Numbered from the stretch's first letter, positions 1 to 11,927 are shown. The stretch: 64,000 bases of DNA from Antilocapra americana (GCA_007570785.1 ML664183.1:17965368-18029367), one strand, 5' to 3'. Numbers and translations are program-made. The notes: generated by a model not told the origin, from the letters alone.

Positions 1-539
1 CTGTGAAGATCTAAACCTGTGGCCCATTGTCGCTTGTTCTTACTTACCTGCTGCTTCATGGGACTGCATAAATTTTAATTGCACTCCCAAAATCAGTGTA
101 GATATTGATTCAAAACATCCTTTTTTTCCCCCAGAAGATTACTTGTCCTTTAAAATTTGCTTAAATTATTTGCAATAGAAAGTACTTCCTGATGCAGCTT
201 ACTCTCCATAATCAAAGAAAGAAAGATACGTGCAGATTTTTTCAGGTGCACTGCCTTCAGTTTTGGAAGGTCTCATATAATCCACTGGTTTTAATCTGTT
301 TACCAGTTAGAGAGCCTGATGAAATGAGACTCAGAAAATAACCTGGTTCCTAGTCTGCCTCCCATCTTTAAGAAAAATCAAACTTGACTCTAATTCCATT
401 TTCAAAGGTATTCATTGATGAACCTTCTAAAAATTTTCCTTCAGAATTCATATAGATTCCTAGCTGGTAGATGGGGATTCATAGTAGGTGAATAAAATGT
501 TATTATCTATTTTTAAGGTTCAAATGTGTTGCTGCAAAT
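1..539. other. Unique AT-rich sequence
   Basis: No exon, RNA gene or repeat was recognised. It is probably intronic to the PRKG1 alpha transcript, by analogy with the gene layout in other mammals. Confidence 0.5.
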
Positions 540-720
540 AAGAATATTTCACTCTTTTTATGGCTAAGTAATATTCCATTGTATATACGTACCACATCTT
601 TATCCATTCATCTACTGATGGACACTTAGTTGCTTCCAGGTCTTGGCTATTATAAATGATACACTATGAATATAAAAGTGGCTATATCTTTTTTAATTTG
701 AGCTTTTGTCTTTTCCAGAT
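540..720 (-). mobile_element. Old L1 ORF2 3' fragment
   Basis: Antisense L1 ORF2 C-terminal sequence with the diagnostic words GTAATATTCCATTGTATATA, then TATCCATTCATC and TTGGCTATTATAAATG. It is broken by many substitutions and encodes nothing intact. Confidence 0.8.
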
Positions 721-724
721 ATAC

Positions 725-800
725 ACTCAGGAGTGAATCACTTACTTTGCTGTATTCCTAAAACTTACACAATATTGTAAATCAACTATCCTTCAAAAAT
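725..800 (+). mobile_element. L1 3' UTR terminus
   Basis: Sense L1 3' end with CACTTACTTTGCTGTA and ATTGTAAATCAACTAT followed by a short A-rich tail. It lies in opposite orientation to the L1 fragment just left of it, so the two are separate insertions or an inverted copy. Confidence 0.65.
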
Positions 801-1117
801 AAAAATTAGAATTTATTCCCTAGGCTGTTCTTATATAAAGTCGTATTTATACTCTTTGTAAAATGAGTCAACTATAAGCATTCAATTGGTGTGGTACCGA
901 TGTCCTTAACTAAATGCAGAATTTCTTGAGGACCAGCTCCTCTTTATAGACCTTCTCATAGATCTGGCACTTAGTAGAAAGATGGAGAGGTGGAAAATTT
1001 TCAGTAAAGGCATTAGAATGGTTGTAAACAAAAAGCCTCTAAATATTTGTTTTCTAGGCACAAGGGTTTTAGTGGAGGTTATGGTGTGGCTGGGAAAGAG
1101 TAGAAAAGAAGGAAACT
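801..1117. other. Unique sequence
   Basis: No gene or repeat recognised. Confidence 0.45.
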
Positions 1118-1310
1118 AATTTTATTAAGTGGCTACTATGTATCAAGTATATCACTCTTTATTATCCATATGTAGTATCTCATTTTATCTTATCAAATAC
1201 AACCCAATTTTGTAGGTAAACTAATGGTCAGAGAAGTGACTTATTCAGAATCACACAGCTAGTTGGTGGCAAAGTTAGAAGCCAAATGCAGGTTTGCCTC
1301 ATACCTTCCT
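1118..1310 (-). repeat. MIR SINE
   Basis: Reverse-orientation MIR. The core is recognisable in TATCTCATTTTATCTTATC, the GTCAGAGAAGTGACTTATTC stretch and TCACACAGCTAGTTGGTGGC. It is strongly diverged, as expected of an ancient mammalian SINE. Confidence 0.8.
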
Positions 1311-2231
1311 ATGTTCTTTTCCTGTTAACACAGTATTATACTATATAAATGTTTATTGTACATCTCATATGACTGTACTACTGGGGATGTTAAGCAGGAA
1401 AAGATACAGTGTTAGAACTATAAAGTTAACTAACCCTGTGATTTTTCTCAAGTGAACAACAAAGCCTAAACAAATGTTGAGGTCACTAGTGCAATAAAAG
1501 ACTTACAAGACATTACAGAATATTGTTTATATAAGTCAGTTTTATTTCAGATCTGGTGGGATGGTTTGCATGGAAAAACATTAAAATTGGTGGGCTTCAC
1601 TTTGGTACAGTTCAGCTGGGGAAGTGGACTTTTATTGGGAAAACCTTTCAGCTGTTCAGTGTCTGCTGTGAAGAGCATTCCGGTCTCCTGAAGCAGCTGC
1701 CAGTGTTCCTAGAGCTGAGCAGGGAGACAGCAGGCTGGAGGGGCTGGGTCTACCTGCTGTCTCAGATTCCTGCCCCTCTGATGGTCTTTGACTTGATGCT
1801 CACTGGCACCACCCTCTGCAGTTGTTTGGTATTAACATTCTTAGTTCTGCTGCTCTGCTAATTTTTCTCCTATAATTCTGCTGACAGCTTTTGCTGGCTA
1901 TTAATTATTTCCTCTCCCATCTTCTTTGCCATTGCTGATTTTGTTTTTAATTCCTGTACTTTAATAGGTTTCATTTCCTGAAACAGTGGACATAAATGTA
2001 TGTGTTCATTGTAATACATAAATGTATATGTATATTATATATATTGACTATATATATATACATTGATACCAAAGAAATGTATGTGTGTGTATGCGCACGT
2101 ACCCTTCCTTATTCTGAGGTGACTTGTTTATATTTAAGTTCCTAATTACTTGTCTAATTACTCTGTGTTGCTTTTCTTCTTCCTGTCCCCTAACTTCCAT
2201 GTCTTTCTATATTCTCTGTCTTAAATCTTCA
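1311..2231. other. Unique sequence with a short TA/TG-rich patch
   Basis: No gene is supported. A 101-codon open frame begins at 1556 but has no recognisable domain or splice context. A low-complexity TATA/GTGT-rich patch lies at about 2015-2095. Confidence 0.45.
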
Positions 2232-2420
2232 AAGTGAAAAAGTGAAAGTTAAAGTTGCTCTGTCATGTCCAACTCCTTGCAACCCCATGGATTGTATTCT
2301 CTGCCCATGGATTTCTCCAGGCAAGAATACTAGAGTGAGTTGCCATTCCCTTCTCCAGAGGATCTTCCCAATCCAGAGATCCAACCCGGGACTCCTGCAT
2401 TACATACCAGGGAAGCCCAG
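2232..2420 (-). mobile_element. Bov-tA SINE
   Basis: Antisense Bov-tA. The BovB-derived tail module reads CATGTCCAACTCCTTGCAAC and onward, and the tRNA-Glu-derived head lies at the right (CCAACCCGGGACTCCTGCAT, ending in CCAGGGAAGCCC). Confidence 0.9.
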
Positions 2421-3949
2421 AACCCTCAAAGCTTGCTTTCAAAGCTTACATTCTCAAGTCTCCAAACTTAGTCCTATTCTGATCTTTGAGTCTCAGACTT
2501 CTGTGTCCAGCTGTTCATAGGATATCTCCATTTGGATGAACTGTTCTTGATCTAAAGAGCTAATACTCCATCATATCCTTGAAAAAGTGGTACCTCATTT
2601 CCATTTTTGTATTGTCACTTCTAAATAATAATAATACAAATAATTACAGTAAACATTTACTGAAAGCCAACTGGGCCAGCCATTATCCTAGCTTCTTTTT
2701 CTAAGGAAACAGCTAGTAAGTCCTAAATAATGGAGCTTACCTGACATGTGCCCTTATCCACACTATTTTGCTTGATCCTTGTCTTTGAGTGAGAGAACTG
2801 AGTTTCACTATCCTTTGTCAGAGTGAGAGGTGTTTATTTTAGCTGGTTAATTGAGACACTGCCTTGCACATAGGAGATAATCTGTTTATTTGTGTTGTAT
2901 CCATCACACAGTCTTCTAAGCATATTTCAATATGAAAAAGTGTTTTAAGCCACATATCTCATACAGGTATGGTGTCCAACATTAGTAATGAAAATTGCTG
3001 CAGAAAGTATCTGTCATACAGAGAGCTATGTTTGCAAAGTAAACAGCATTTTTATACTAATCTAATTGAGTGCGTGGAAGAAGGAAAGAAGTAAATACTC
3101 CCAACTCACTGTATTGAAGCATTCCATCCCTTTATACCTTAATGTTTGCTATTATTTTGTGTATGTTCATTTATTTTTATGCCTGTCAGTTTCCCTGCTG
3201 TCTCCTTTAAGGTTTAAATCTTTTGAGAATATCTCTTCTCCTTAACTCACTCTTAGTGTTATGTAGGGCACAGCATGGCCTCACACCAGAAGCAATGAGA
3301 TGCTTCTAGACAATAACTAGGATTCAAGCAAAGGAAAAGGGATGCAATGATTAATAAGTGAAATATATGAAACATCACATTTGGAAATTGGAAATGTTAA
3401 CTTTAACTTTCAAAAAATTGTGTAGCAAGGACTCTTTAGGGATCTAGGCATTAAGACCCATACTATGTATATTTCTTTATACTTTAATTACTTTTTCATC
3501 TGGGTTTGAAAGTAGAATGCTTTCTCTGTTTCTGGGCAGTGGTTAAGTTGCAGAGGACATCAGGACAGGAACTAATGGAAGTGACCTGATATCTTTATTC
3601 CACAGGCAATGAGTAATGAGGAGTCTGTTGGTGATTTATGTTAATCTAAATATGAGACAGACAGAATATTATCTCGCACTTCACAGTCTATGCCAGCAAT
3701 GCTTCCATTTCTAGAAATATACAATTATCCATATGTCTTTTTCATGAAAACCGTAATTTGTACAGTCATTTGATGGCAGTTTGGTTTTGTTCACAGTTTG
3801 CAAAATTGACTTGTCATAATGCTCCAATAAAATCTATCCTAGCTGAAAAAAGTCTAATTGCTTTCTGTGCTAACTAGAGGAATTTACACTTAGAAGTCAC
3901 ATCATTTTTTGCTCAAAATAATGTAATAAACAATTAGTTTATGTAATAT
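2421..3949. other. Unique AT-rich sequence
   Basis: No exon or clear repeat was recognised. Composition matches the surrounding intronic background. Confidence 0.45.
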
Positions 3950-4158
3950 AGGGTGGCTCAGTAGTAAGGAATCTGCCTACGATACGGGAGGCCCAGGTTT
4001 GATCCCTGGATCAGGAAGATTGCCTGGAGAAGGGAATGGCAACCCACTTCAGTATTCTTGCCTGGAGAATCTCATGGACAGAAGAGCCTGGAAGGCTACA
4101 GTCCATGTGGTCACAAAGAGTTGGACAAAACTGAGTGACTAACACTTTCACTTTTCAA
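3950..4158 (+). mobile_element. Bov-tA SINE
   Basis: Full-length sense copy. The tRNA-Glu-derived head (GGTGGCTCAGTAGTAAGGAA, with B-box-like GGTTTGATCCC) is followed by the Bov-A module GGAGAAGGGAATGGCAACCC and the ending GAGTGACTAACACTTTC. Confidence 0.92.
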
Positions 4159-4350
4159 AATATATATTTACTTCAAGGGTTACTGTAAAATTGGTATTAA
4201 AATTCAGAAAAATATACATAGAAAATCCTAGGTGAAAAGACCTTTCCCTGTTCTGCACTTATTTTTTGTTTTTAGAAGAAAGTGGAAAATATTCTTTAAA
4301 AATTAATCTGATATTGGGACTGGGAGGGCTTCAAAACTGAACATTTTTCT

Positions 4351-5979
4351 GCATCATTCATTGTTGTTCCTGTTCAGTCATTCAGTCATATTTGACTCTT
4401 TGTGATCCCATGGATGGCAGGATGCCAGGCTTCCCTGTCCTTCACCATCTCCTGGAACTTGCTCAAACTCTTGTCCATTGAGTCAGTGATGCCATCCAAC
4501 CATCTCATCCTCTGTCATCCCTTTCTTCTCCTGCATTCAATCTTTCCCAGCATCAGAGTCTTTTCTAATGAATCAGCTCTTCGCATCAGATGTCCAAAGT
4601 ATTGGAGTTTCAGCTTCAGCATCAGTCTTTCTAATGAATATTCAGGACTGATTTCCTTTAGATTGACTGGTTGGATCTCCTTGCAGTTCAAGGGACTCTC
4701 AAGAGTCTTCTCTAACACCTCAGCTCAAAAGCATCAATTCTTCAGTGATCAGCCTTCTTTATGCTCCAGCTCTCACATCCATGCATGACTACTGGATAAA
4801 CCATAGCTTTGACTAGACAGACCTTTTTCGGCAAATTAATGTCTCTGCTTTTTAATACACTGTTTTGGTTTTTCATAGCTTTTCTTGCAAGGAGCAAGTA
4901 TCTTTTAATTTCATGGCTCAGTCAGCATCTGCAGTGTCTTTGGAGTCCAAGAAAGTAAAGTCTGTCACTGTTTCCATTGTTTCCCCATCTATTTGCGACA
5001 AAGTGATGGGACCAGATGCTATGATCTTCTATTTTTCTTTTTTTTTTTTTCATTAGTTTTGCCAAACAATGACATGATATCACCATGGGTTTACATATGC
5101 TCCCCCTCCAGAATCCCCCTCCCTCCTCCCTCCCCCCAGGAAATCTCTTTGCACCAGCCCCGAGCATCAATCCTGGGCTGGCGATTGATTAGACATATGA
5201 TAATTAACATGTTTCAATGCCATTCTCCCATATCATCCCACCCTTTCCCTCATCCACAGAGTCCACGAGTCTATTCTATACATCTGCGTTCCTTTTGCTG
5301 TCTCGTATGTTGGGTTCTTGTTACCGTCTTTCTAAATTCCATATGTATGCGTTAATATACTGTATTGTTGTTTTTGCTTCTGGCTTACTTCACTCTGGAT
5401 AATGGGTTCCCGTTTCGTCCATCTGAGTAGAACTGATTCAAATGAATTTTTTTTTAATGCTGAGTAATATTCCATTGTGTATATGTACCACAGCTTTCTT
5501 ATCCATTCGTCAGTTGATGGGCATCTAGGTTGCTTCCATGTCCTGGCTATTGTAAATAAAGCAACGATGATTATTGGGGTACACGTGGCTCTTTCAATTC
5601 TGGTTTCCTCGGTGTATATGCCCAGCAGTGGGATTGCTGGGTCATATGGCAGGTCTATTTGCAGCTTTTTAAGGAACCTCCACACTTTTTTCCATAATGG
5701 CTGTACTAGTTTGCAATCCCACCAACAGTGTAGGAGAGTTCCCTTTTCTCCACATCCTCTCCAGCATTTATTGCTTGTAGATTTTTGGATTGCAGCCATT
5801 CTGAGTGGTGTAAAGTGATATCTCATTGTGAATGTTGAGTTTTAAGCCAGCTTTTCCACTCTCTTTATTTACCTTCATCAAGAGGCTCTTTAGTTCCTCT
5901 TCTCTTTCTGCCATTAGGGTGGTGTCATCTGCATATCTGAGGTTATTGATATTTCTCCTGGCATTCTTGCATCATTCAT
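4351..5979 (-). mobile_element. BovB LINE 3' part with 11-bp target duplication, split by an L1
   Basis: 5'-truncated BovB in minus orientation, made of two segments (4362 to about 5037 and about 5830-5968) that join in the order of an intact BovB. The right segment ends in the GCATATCTGAGGTTATTGAT region of the reverse-transcriptase ORF. The 11-bp sequence GCATCATTCAT flanks the whole unit at 4351-4361 and 5969-5979, a perfect target-site duplication. Open frames here are fragments of the retroelement ORF with stops and frameshifts, not host genes. Confidence 0.93.
5038..5829 (-). mobile_element. Young ruminant L1 3' end inserted into BovB
   Basis: Starts with a poly-T tract, then the pyrimidine-rich L1 3' UTR, then the ORF2 C-terminus. 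The minus-strand frame 5332-5826 keeps the Cys/His motif C-X3-C-X7-H-X4-C of L1 ORF2. The copy is 5'-truncated. I see no clear target duplication at its ends, and a few BovB bases seem to be lost at the junction. Confidence 0.9.
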
Positions 5980-6149
5980 ACAGGAACTTATTTGTTGAAC
6001 CTTGTGTGGTGGGAGCTAAGGACACCAATCCTGTCCACCAACTATTCTCCCCAACTGTCTCTGACCCCAGCTCTCTGTGATTGCTTGTTTTTATTTCAAA
6101 TTTTTAAAATAGGTATGTGGCAGATGATGCTGATGTTTATAAAAGGGAG
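5980..6149. other. Unique sequence between BovB and MIR
   Basis: Short non-repeat interval beginning at the right target duplication of BovB. No gene recognised. Confidence 0.4.
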
Positions 6150-6335
6150 GCTGTAATTCATGAGGGTTTGGTCTCTGGGTTCAGACTGCCTGCATTCCAG
6201 TGTTACCTGCTTTATTTCTGACCTTCACCTCTCTGTGACACAGTTCCACACCTATAAAATGGAAAAAAAATGCTATTTAATTCATAGCATTGTTTAATTA
6301 TTATATGAAAGAGTGCTCAGTTAAATTTGGTTTTC
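6150..6335 (+). repeat. MIR SINE
   Basis: Sense MIR: GGTTCAGACTGCCTGCATTC, then a region matching the cytosine-rich core, ACCTATAAAATGGAAAAA and ATGAAAGAGTGCTCAG. Diverged but in the right order. Confidence 0.72.
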
Positions 6336-6359
6336 ACAGTGTATTGAACAGCATTAAGT

Positions 6360-7815
6360 GTCCTTCAAAGAAGGCATATAGATATCCAAAAGGCACATGA
6401 AAAGATACTTAATGTCCCCAATTATTAGAGAAGTACAGACCCAAACTATAATGAGGTGTCTTGTCACACCAGTTAGAATGGCCATCATAGAAAAATCTAC
6501 AAACAGTAAATGCTCCACTGAGTGTAGAGAGAAGGGCACCCCCCTTCACAGTTGGTGGGAATGTAAATCGGTGCAGCCACTGTAAAGAGCAGTGGCTCTT
6601 CAACTGCAGTTCTTTAAAAAACTAAAAGTAGAGCTACCGTATGATCCAGCAGTTCTAGTCTGGGGATATATCTGGAGAAAAACATAATTTGAAAAGATAC
6701 TTGTTCCCCAGTGTTCATTGCGACACTATTTACAATAGCCAAGATGTGGAAGCAAGCCAAGTGTCCATCAGCAGAGGAATGCATGAAGAAGATATGGTAG
6801 AGAACAGACTTGTCGACGCAGCGGGGAAAGGAGAAGGTGGGACAAATTGAGAGAGTAGCGTTGCAATATATACATTGCCATATGTAAAATAGATAGCCAG
6901 TGGGAATTTGCTGTGTGACACAAGGAGTTCAACCTGGTATTCTGTGCCAGCCTACAAGGGTGGAAAGGAGGTTGAAGAGGGAGGGAACATATGTATATCT
7001 ATGGCTGATTAATTGATGTATGACAGAAACGAACACAACATTGTAAAGCAATTATCCTGCACGTGGATTTTGTGGGAGAGGGCAAGGGTGGGATGATATG
7101 GGAGAAAGACATTGAAACATGTTAATTACCATATGTGAAATCAATCGCCAGCCCAGGGTTGATGCTCGGGGCTGGTGCACCGGGGTGTCCCAGGGGGAGG
7201 GAGTTGGGAGGGGGGAGGGAAGGGGGTTCTGGAGGGGAAGCATGTGTAGACCCATGGCGGTTTCATGTTACTGTATGGCAAAACCAACACAATAAAGTAA
7301 AGAAAAAAAATTTTTAAAAAGAAGATGTGGTATGTGTATACAATAGAATATTACTCAGCCATAAAATAAAACAAATAATGCCAAATATAATGGATAGACC
7401 TAGAAATGATCATACTGAGTAAAGTAAGTCGAACAGAGAAAGACAATGTATGATATCACTTATATGTGGAATCTTAAAAAATGGTACAAGTAAACCTGTT
7501 TAAAATAGAAATAGAGTTACAGATGTAAAAAAGAACAAAAAACTTATGGTTATCAATGAGGGAAGGAGGGCAGGTTAAATTGGGAGATTGGGACTGACAT
7601 ATATATACTACTGTATATAAAATAGATAACTAATAAGGACCTACTGCATAACACAGGGAACTCAATATTCTATAATGACCTGTATGGTAAAAGACTCTAG
7701 AAAAGAGTGGATATATGTATGTGTATAGCTGATTCACTTTGCTATACAGTGAAATTAACACAACATTGTAAATCAACTATACTACAATAAAAATTAATTT
7801 AAAAAATTATACCAC
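6360..7815 (+). mobile_element. Older L1 3' third, split by a younger L1
   Basis: Sense L1 from the ORF2 C-terminal region (GGCACATGAAAAGATACTTA) through the 3' UTR to ATTGTAAATCAACTATACTA and an A-rich tail. It is interrupted at 6800-7318. The ORF2 part contains stops and indels, so it is a fossil. Confidence 0.88.
6800..7318 (+). mobile_element. L1 3' UTR insertion with 14-bp target duplication
   Basis: Inserted in the older L1. AAGAAGATATGGTA at 6786-6799 and AAGAAGATGTGGTA at 7319-7332 are near-identical flanks (one difference). The insert reads as two L1 3' UTR types in series: one to about 7055 ending near GTAAAGCAATTATCCT, then the purine-rich G(3-6)A tract type ending in an A-rich tail. 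It may be one chimaeric copy or two events at one site. Confidence 0.8.
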
Positions 7816-7832
7816 CTTGTGAAAAAAAATTT

Positions 7833-7892
7833 CCACTGCTGGGCATATACACTGAGGAAACCAGAATTGAAAGAGCCACGTGTACCCCTGAT
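7833..7892 (+). mobile_element. Short L1 ORF2 scrap
   Basis: About 60 bases match sense L1 ORF2 (CTGCTGGGCATATACACTGA then AGAGCCACGTGTACCCC). Both ends are abrupt. Confidence 0.75.
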
Positions 7893-8587
7893 AATTATAA
7901 ATGTTACATGAGGGGACAGCAGAAGAGTATTTTCAGCATCCTATGTTTCATAACTTGTTTGTCACAAAAGACAAAGATAGCAGGCCTTCCTGTTGTCTTG
8001 GTGGTAGTGTTTAGGGAACAATCAGGTCTGGGTAAATATCAGTCTTTATTAATGTAATATCTGAGCAATATCTTCCTGTGGGTCTTTACTACATGTCTGC
8101 ATCCCAGTGCTGGGAGCTGCTCCAGGGCATGAGGCAGTTCTTTTACAACTCTGTGGCTTCAGTGCTTAGCACAGTACTTTATATGCATGGCAGCCACTTG
8201 GTAAATGCAATTTGCTCAAATACTCCTTAAAAAATATATCTTTAATAAAGTACCAAATTACTATGTGTTTGTGAATAATCTAGAAACTACAGACAAGTTT
8301 TAAAAAGGAAATCATTCATAATCTTACTACCCAGAGATAAACTACATTTTATTTTGTGTCTTTCTGCTATTTTCTATGCATACCTACTTTTGTTTTGAAT
8401 GAAAAATGGAATAATATGGTAAAGACTTTGGTTAGTTAACACTTTCATGAAATAATATACAATTAACATGACCCTGTCATCACATACTTCTCTGAAATAT
8501 TATTTTTAATTAATGTATACAAGTTACCTAATGTTTATTCTTTAGCATTTACATTGCACTCCATTTTATGCTTTTATATGAAAATAT
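7893..8587. other. Mostly unique sequence with a possible L2 3' end
   Basis: A stretch at about 8130-8215 (CAGTGCTTAGCACAGTACTT, then TTGGTAAATGCAA) resembles an L2 or MIR 3' terminus. The remainder shows nothing recognisable. Confidence 0.4.
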
Positions 8588-8589
8588 GT

Positions 8590-8680
8590 GTGTTTGTGTT
8601 CTGTCATGTCTGACTTTTTGCAACTTTATGGACTGTGGCCCACCAGGCTCCTCTGTCAATGGGATTCACCATTGCTAAAT
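8590..8680 (-). mobile_element. Bov-A-type SINE fragment
   Basis: Antisense Bov-A module: GTCATGTCTGACTTTTTGCA, GGACTGTGGCCCACCAGGCT and CAATGGGATTC. The tRNA head is absent. Confidence 0.75.
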
Positions 8681-8789
8681 ATTTCCAGACATGCTTCTTG
8701 TTGTTTCCTCCCCGCTTCCCAACCAGTGTGTTCCCATAGTGCCCTTCACTTTGCTTATCAAAGTCCCTAGTACAGTAGAGTCTACCTGA

Positions 8790-8935
8790 ATAATTATCTT
8801 TTGATCTTTTTGTCTTTTAATCTTTTCCCACCAGGCCCTTTATAGTTTCACCATGATAACCTTAGTGTCTAGTATACTGCTTTGCTCTTAAAGGGTGCTC
8901 AGTGTATGTTTGTTCAATAAGTATGGGATAGATAT
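8790..8935 (+). repeat. Possible L2 LINE 3' end
   Basis: The order CTTAGTGTCTAGTATAC, AGGGTGCTCAGTGTATGTTT, GTTCAATAAG matches the end of L2 weakly. Confidence 0.4.
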
Positions 8936-9364
8936 TATTTTCATCTGAAAATGCTAAAAGATAGATTGTGAAAGTTCCTATGAAGGTTTGTTGTTTGGAG
9001 CTGGATGTGTTTGATATGATCCTGCAGGAAGGGTGTGAAGCTAGCGGGTGGGCAGGGCATATTGGGGAGAGTTCTGGGGCTAAGAGCCGATGACAGAAAT
9101 ACTCTGGGAAAAGGAGTGAAAATATTTCTTTTGACTCATTCTTTCCTTTTACTCTTTCCATCAAGAACTTCAGTTCTTCCCCCTGACCTTTAGAATAAGA
9201 TTCTTGGAAGCAATGGGAAGAGAAACAGAATCTTCATTTATTTATTGGGTGATTAAGTAAATGGAGACATGCATCCTACCTGAGTTATAGTCAAAGAATC
9301 CAATTCCAAGCTTCTGACTTGACTGAAAACATTCCAGCTCTATGTCTGGCACATGGTATTAAGA

Positions 9365-9530
9365 AAGGGAAGGGACTAATATTTATAGAGTGCCTATAAT
9401 ATGCTAGTGATTTTCCTACATCATTGCATTCGGGCTTCTCAATAGCTCTGAGAAGTAGGAATTATTGTGGAGGGACCTGACTTCAACCCTGGACTATATG
9501 ACTCCTGAGTCTACTTTCTGAGGTCAAAAT
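9365..9530 (-). repeat. MIR SINE
   Basis: Reverse MIR core: ATATTTATAGAGTGCCTATA, GGGCTTCTCAATAGCTCTGA and ACTTCAACCCTGGACTATAT. Shortened and diverged. Confidence 0.65.
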
Positions 9531-11037
9531 ATTAGAATGAATTCTTGGGTGAAATGAAGAAATGACTTATGGCAAATGTAAACAAATTCTAAATTCTGTT
9601 TCACAAGGAAACTTTGAGGTATATCTTGGATGATTCTGATTTATGAATTAGTAAGAAAAGTGGAAAATTAAAACATTAATATATAGAAATAAAATCACTT
9701 AAAAACCCATTTTACCAACACCTGCAGGAGATGTATTAAAAATTAAAAGAATTTTCAGACCAAAAAGATTGTATTTATAAAGAGGTCATTCAGAGGTGGT
9801 TAATTAAATGGCCTTGCACTTTAAAATTTTAGTGAGGTTTTGTTTTTCATATTAACTTTATTATTTTAATCAAAAGTGTGTGAACCTAACAGAGGTTATA
9901 AAATTTTTACTTTATTGTTTTTCAATTCAATAAGAGTTTTTATTTCTTAGTTGCTAAATTTCAGGCCAGAGCCAAGGTTTTCTTACCTCCTTGCTGGGAA
10001 GTTGCCAGCCGACAACAGAGCTGTTCAAGCCTGTTTCTGCTTATAGGCTTTAATAAAAGCTATTTTTTTTTGTCCTGTTGGGATTCTTACTCTACATGCT
10101 GTGATCAACTTAGTGAGATAGTTACAGACGCATGCTTTTAAACTCTAAATTCGCAAATTTAAGTTCATTTCTAGTCACTACTACCATCTATGCAGTATGA
10201 AAGAGGGTGCTCAGGTGTTTTGCATAAATCTTACTGGCGGTTTATTGTCCACTGCCCATATTTGTAACATCCTTTTTGGTAACTAGAGATGAAAATTATT
10301 AGTAGTGTTATTAGAGTTTGGCTTTTAGCTAGGAGACTTTAATGATTTTAACAGAAGGGGTAATAAGAATCATATGTCAAATTAAATAAGTTATTCTATG
10401 TTTTGAAAATGATCCCAGTGTTTTTCATTCATTTTAATCTGACTTTTTCATATTTTAAGAGAGCCTTCTGGATGCATCCTAACATAATTTTAAAAATCAC
10501 CTTTTACCCTTATAATTAGTCTTCAACATAGTCATAAGCACTGGCCTAATTCTCATAATCTTTTAAAACATTTATCCTGGTGCCCTAGGCAGTTGGAGTA
10601 GTTACAGGGAGCACATAAAACATGTTGTACTCACAATGGACTTTGTATTTGGTGCCTTGGCATCACTTTATGTTTTTTTTTTTTTCAGAATTTATTGTTT
10701 CTTTCATTCTTAGGCAGGAATAAAAAGTTTGCTTCCTGAGACTGGGTTTTGAGGAACCCATCTTTCATGTTCTCACAGAGCACGTAGTAGGAGATGAATA
10801 AATACTGTGTGTCTGTGGTTTGGCTGGGGTTCTACTGAGCTTCACCAAGGACTCAGCTTCAAGCTATGGGAGCAAGAGGCTCTGCCTCTCACTGAAAGCC
10901 CATGTGTCATTGGAGCAGTTCTGCTCTACATGAGTCTCCTGGTGATGGTGGAAATAAGAGTGCAAGCCCCAGTATGCGTGCAGATTTCATGTTTCCCATT
11001 ACATTTTATCTACTATTATTCCATTGGCCAAATCAAG
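9531..11037. other. Unique AT-rich sequence
   Basis: No exon, RNA gene or clear repeat was recognised. There is a short poly-T run near 10673-10685. Short open frames near 10.8-11.2 kb have no recognisable content. Confidence 0.45.
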
Positions 11038-11118
11038 TCAAATGGCTGAACCCAGATCAGAGGTCAAAGAAGTGCACTCAAATGGCTGAATCCAAGATCA
11101 GAGGTCAAAGAAGTGCAC
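11038..11118. repeat. Tandem duplication of a 40-41 bp unit
   Basis: Two adjacent copies (11038-11077 and 11078-11118) beginning TCAAATGGCTGAA and ending AGAGGTCAAAGAAGTGCAC. They differ by one C/T change and one inserted A, so the duplication is fairly recent. No known repeat family recognised. Confidence 0.95.
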
Positions 11119-11765
11119 TCTGTCTTTTAATGGGAGAAACTCAAGTCACATGGGAAAAGGCATGGCTACAAGAAGTGGCGCCACTGATCTTGGTTTGCTT
11201 TTAGCTTTGTTCTTGTAGAACACAGTACCTGTGAATAAACACAGTCTCAAAAGGAGAGGGTAAGTGGAGTCTTGAAACCCAGTGTTTTTCCAGTCCTTCA
11301 GCTTACTTGTGGTCATGAGTGGGGCAAGAGAGCAGGAGAGGAGGCAGCTCTCCCTCATCTGAATCAGAACCCCGATTTTAGACCATGTTCTTGGAGCGAG
11401 AACAGTGAAGTGGAGTAAGCATTTGTCCCCTTTTTATATGCATCGAGAGAGACAGCTCCTTTGGCCAGGAATCCTACGCATGGTGCTCTGTCTCTGAGAT
11501 GTTTCTTCTCTACTCTTTTAATCACAACACACCATTCTCTCCTAATATTTTGACTCATAGAAAAACAACAACTAGTAATGGGTTAATCAGAAAAAGAAAA
11601 AACAAACAAACAAAACCCTGGCAACCCTTCCCTGGTAAGAAAATGCTTTCACCCATTAAAATTATGCCTATAGTACCTAATTTGTCATGTTAAATCCCTT
11701 AACCGATCATCAGACTCTCAACACTTAAAATAATCCTTGCTGCCTCAAGTTAAAACTCTAATTTC
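11119..11765. other. Unique sequence
   Basis: Nothing recognised beyond a short (AAAC)n-like run near 11600-11617. Confidence 0.4.
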
Positions 11766-11927
11766 TTAAAAAAATTTTTATTGAAATATACATATGTATG
11801 TATTATTTTCATATTCTTTTCCATTATGGTTTATCACAGGATATTGAATATAGTTCCCTGTGCTATAGAGTAGGATCTTGTTATCTATCAACTGTATATG
11901 TAATAGTTTGCCTCTTAAAACCCTAAT
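11766..11927 (-). mobile_element. L1 3' UTR fragment
   Basis: Antisense old L1 3' UTR: TTTTTATTGAAATATACATA, TTCCATTATGGTTTATCACA and AGTTCCCTGTGCTATAGAGT. The last matches the complement of the plus-strand L1 UTR near 7640-7680. Confidence 0.8.

Noticed and set aside
1556..1861. 101-codon open frame with hydrophobic C-terminus
   Set aside because: No domain, no splice or promoter context and no family resemblance; an ORF of this length is expected by chance in 64 kb.
3950..4020. tRNA-like segment with B-box
   Set aside because: It is the tRNA-derived head of a Bov-tA SINE. The same reasoning applies to the other Bov-tA and CHR copies; no intact tRNA gene was seen.
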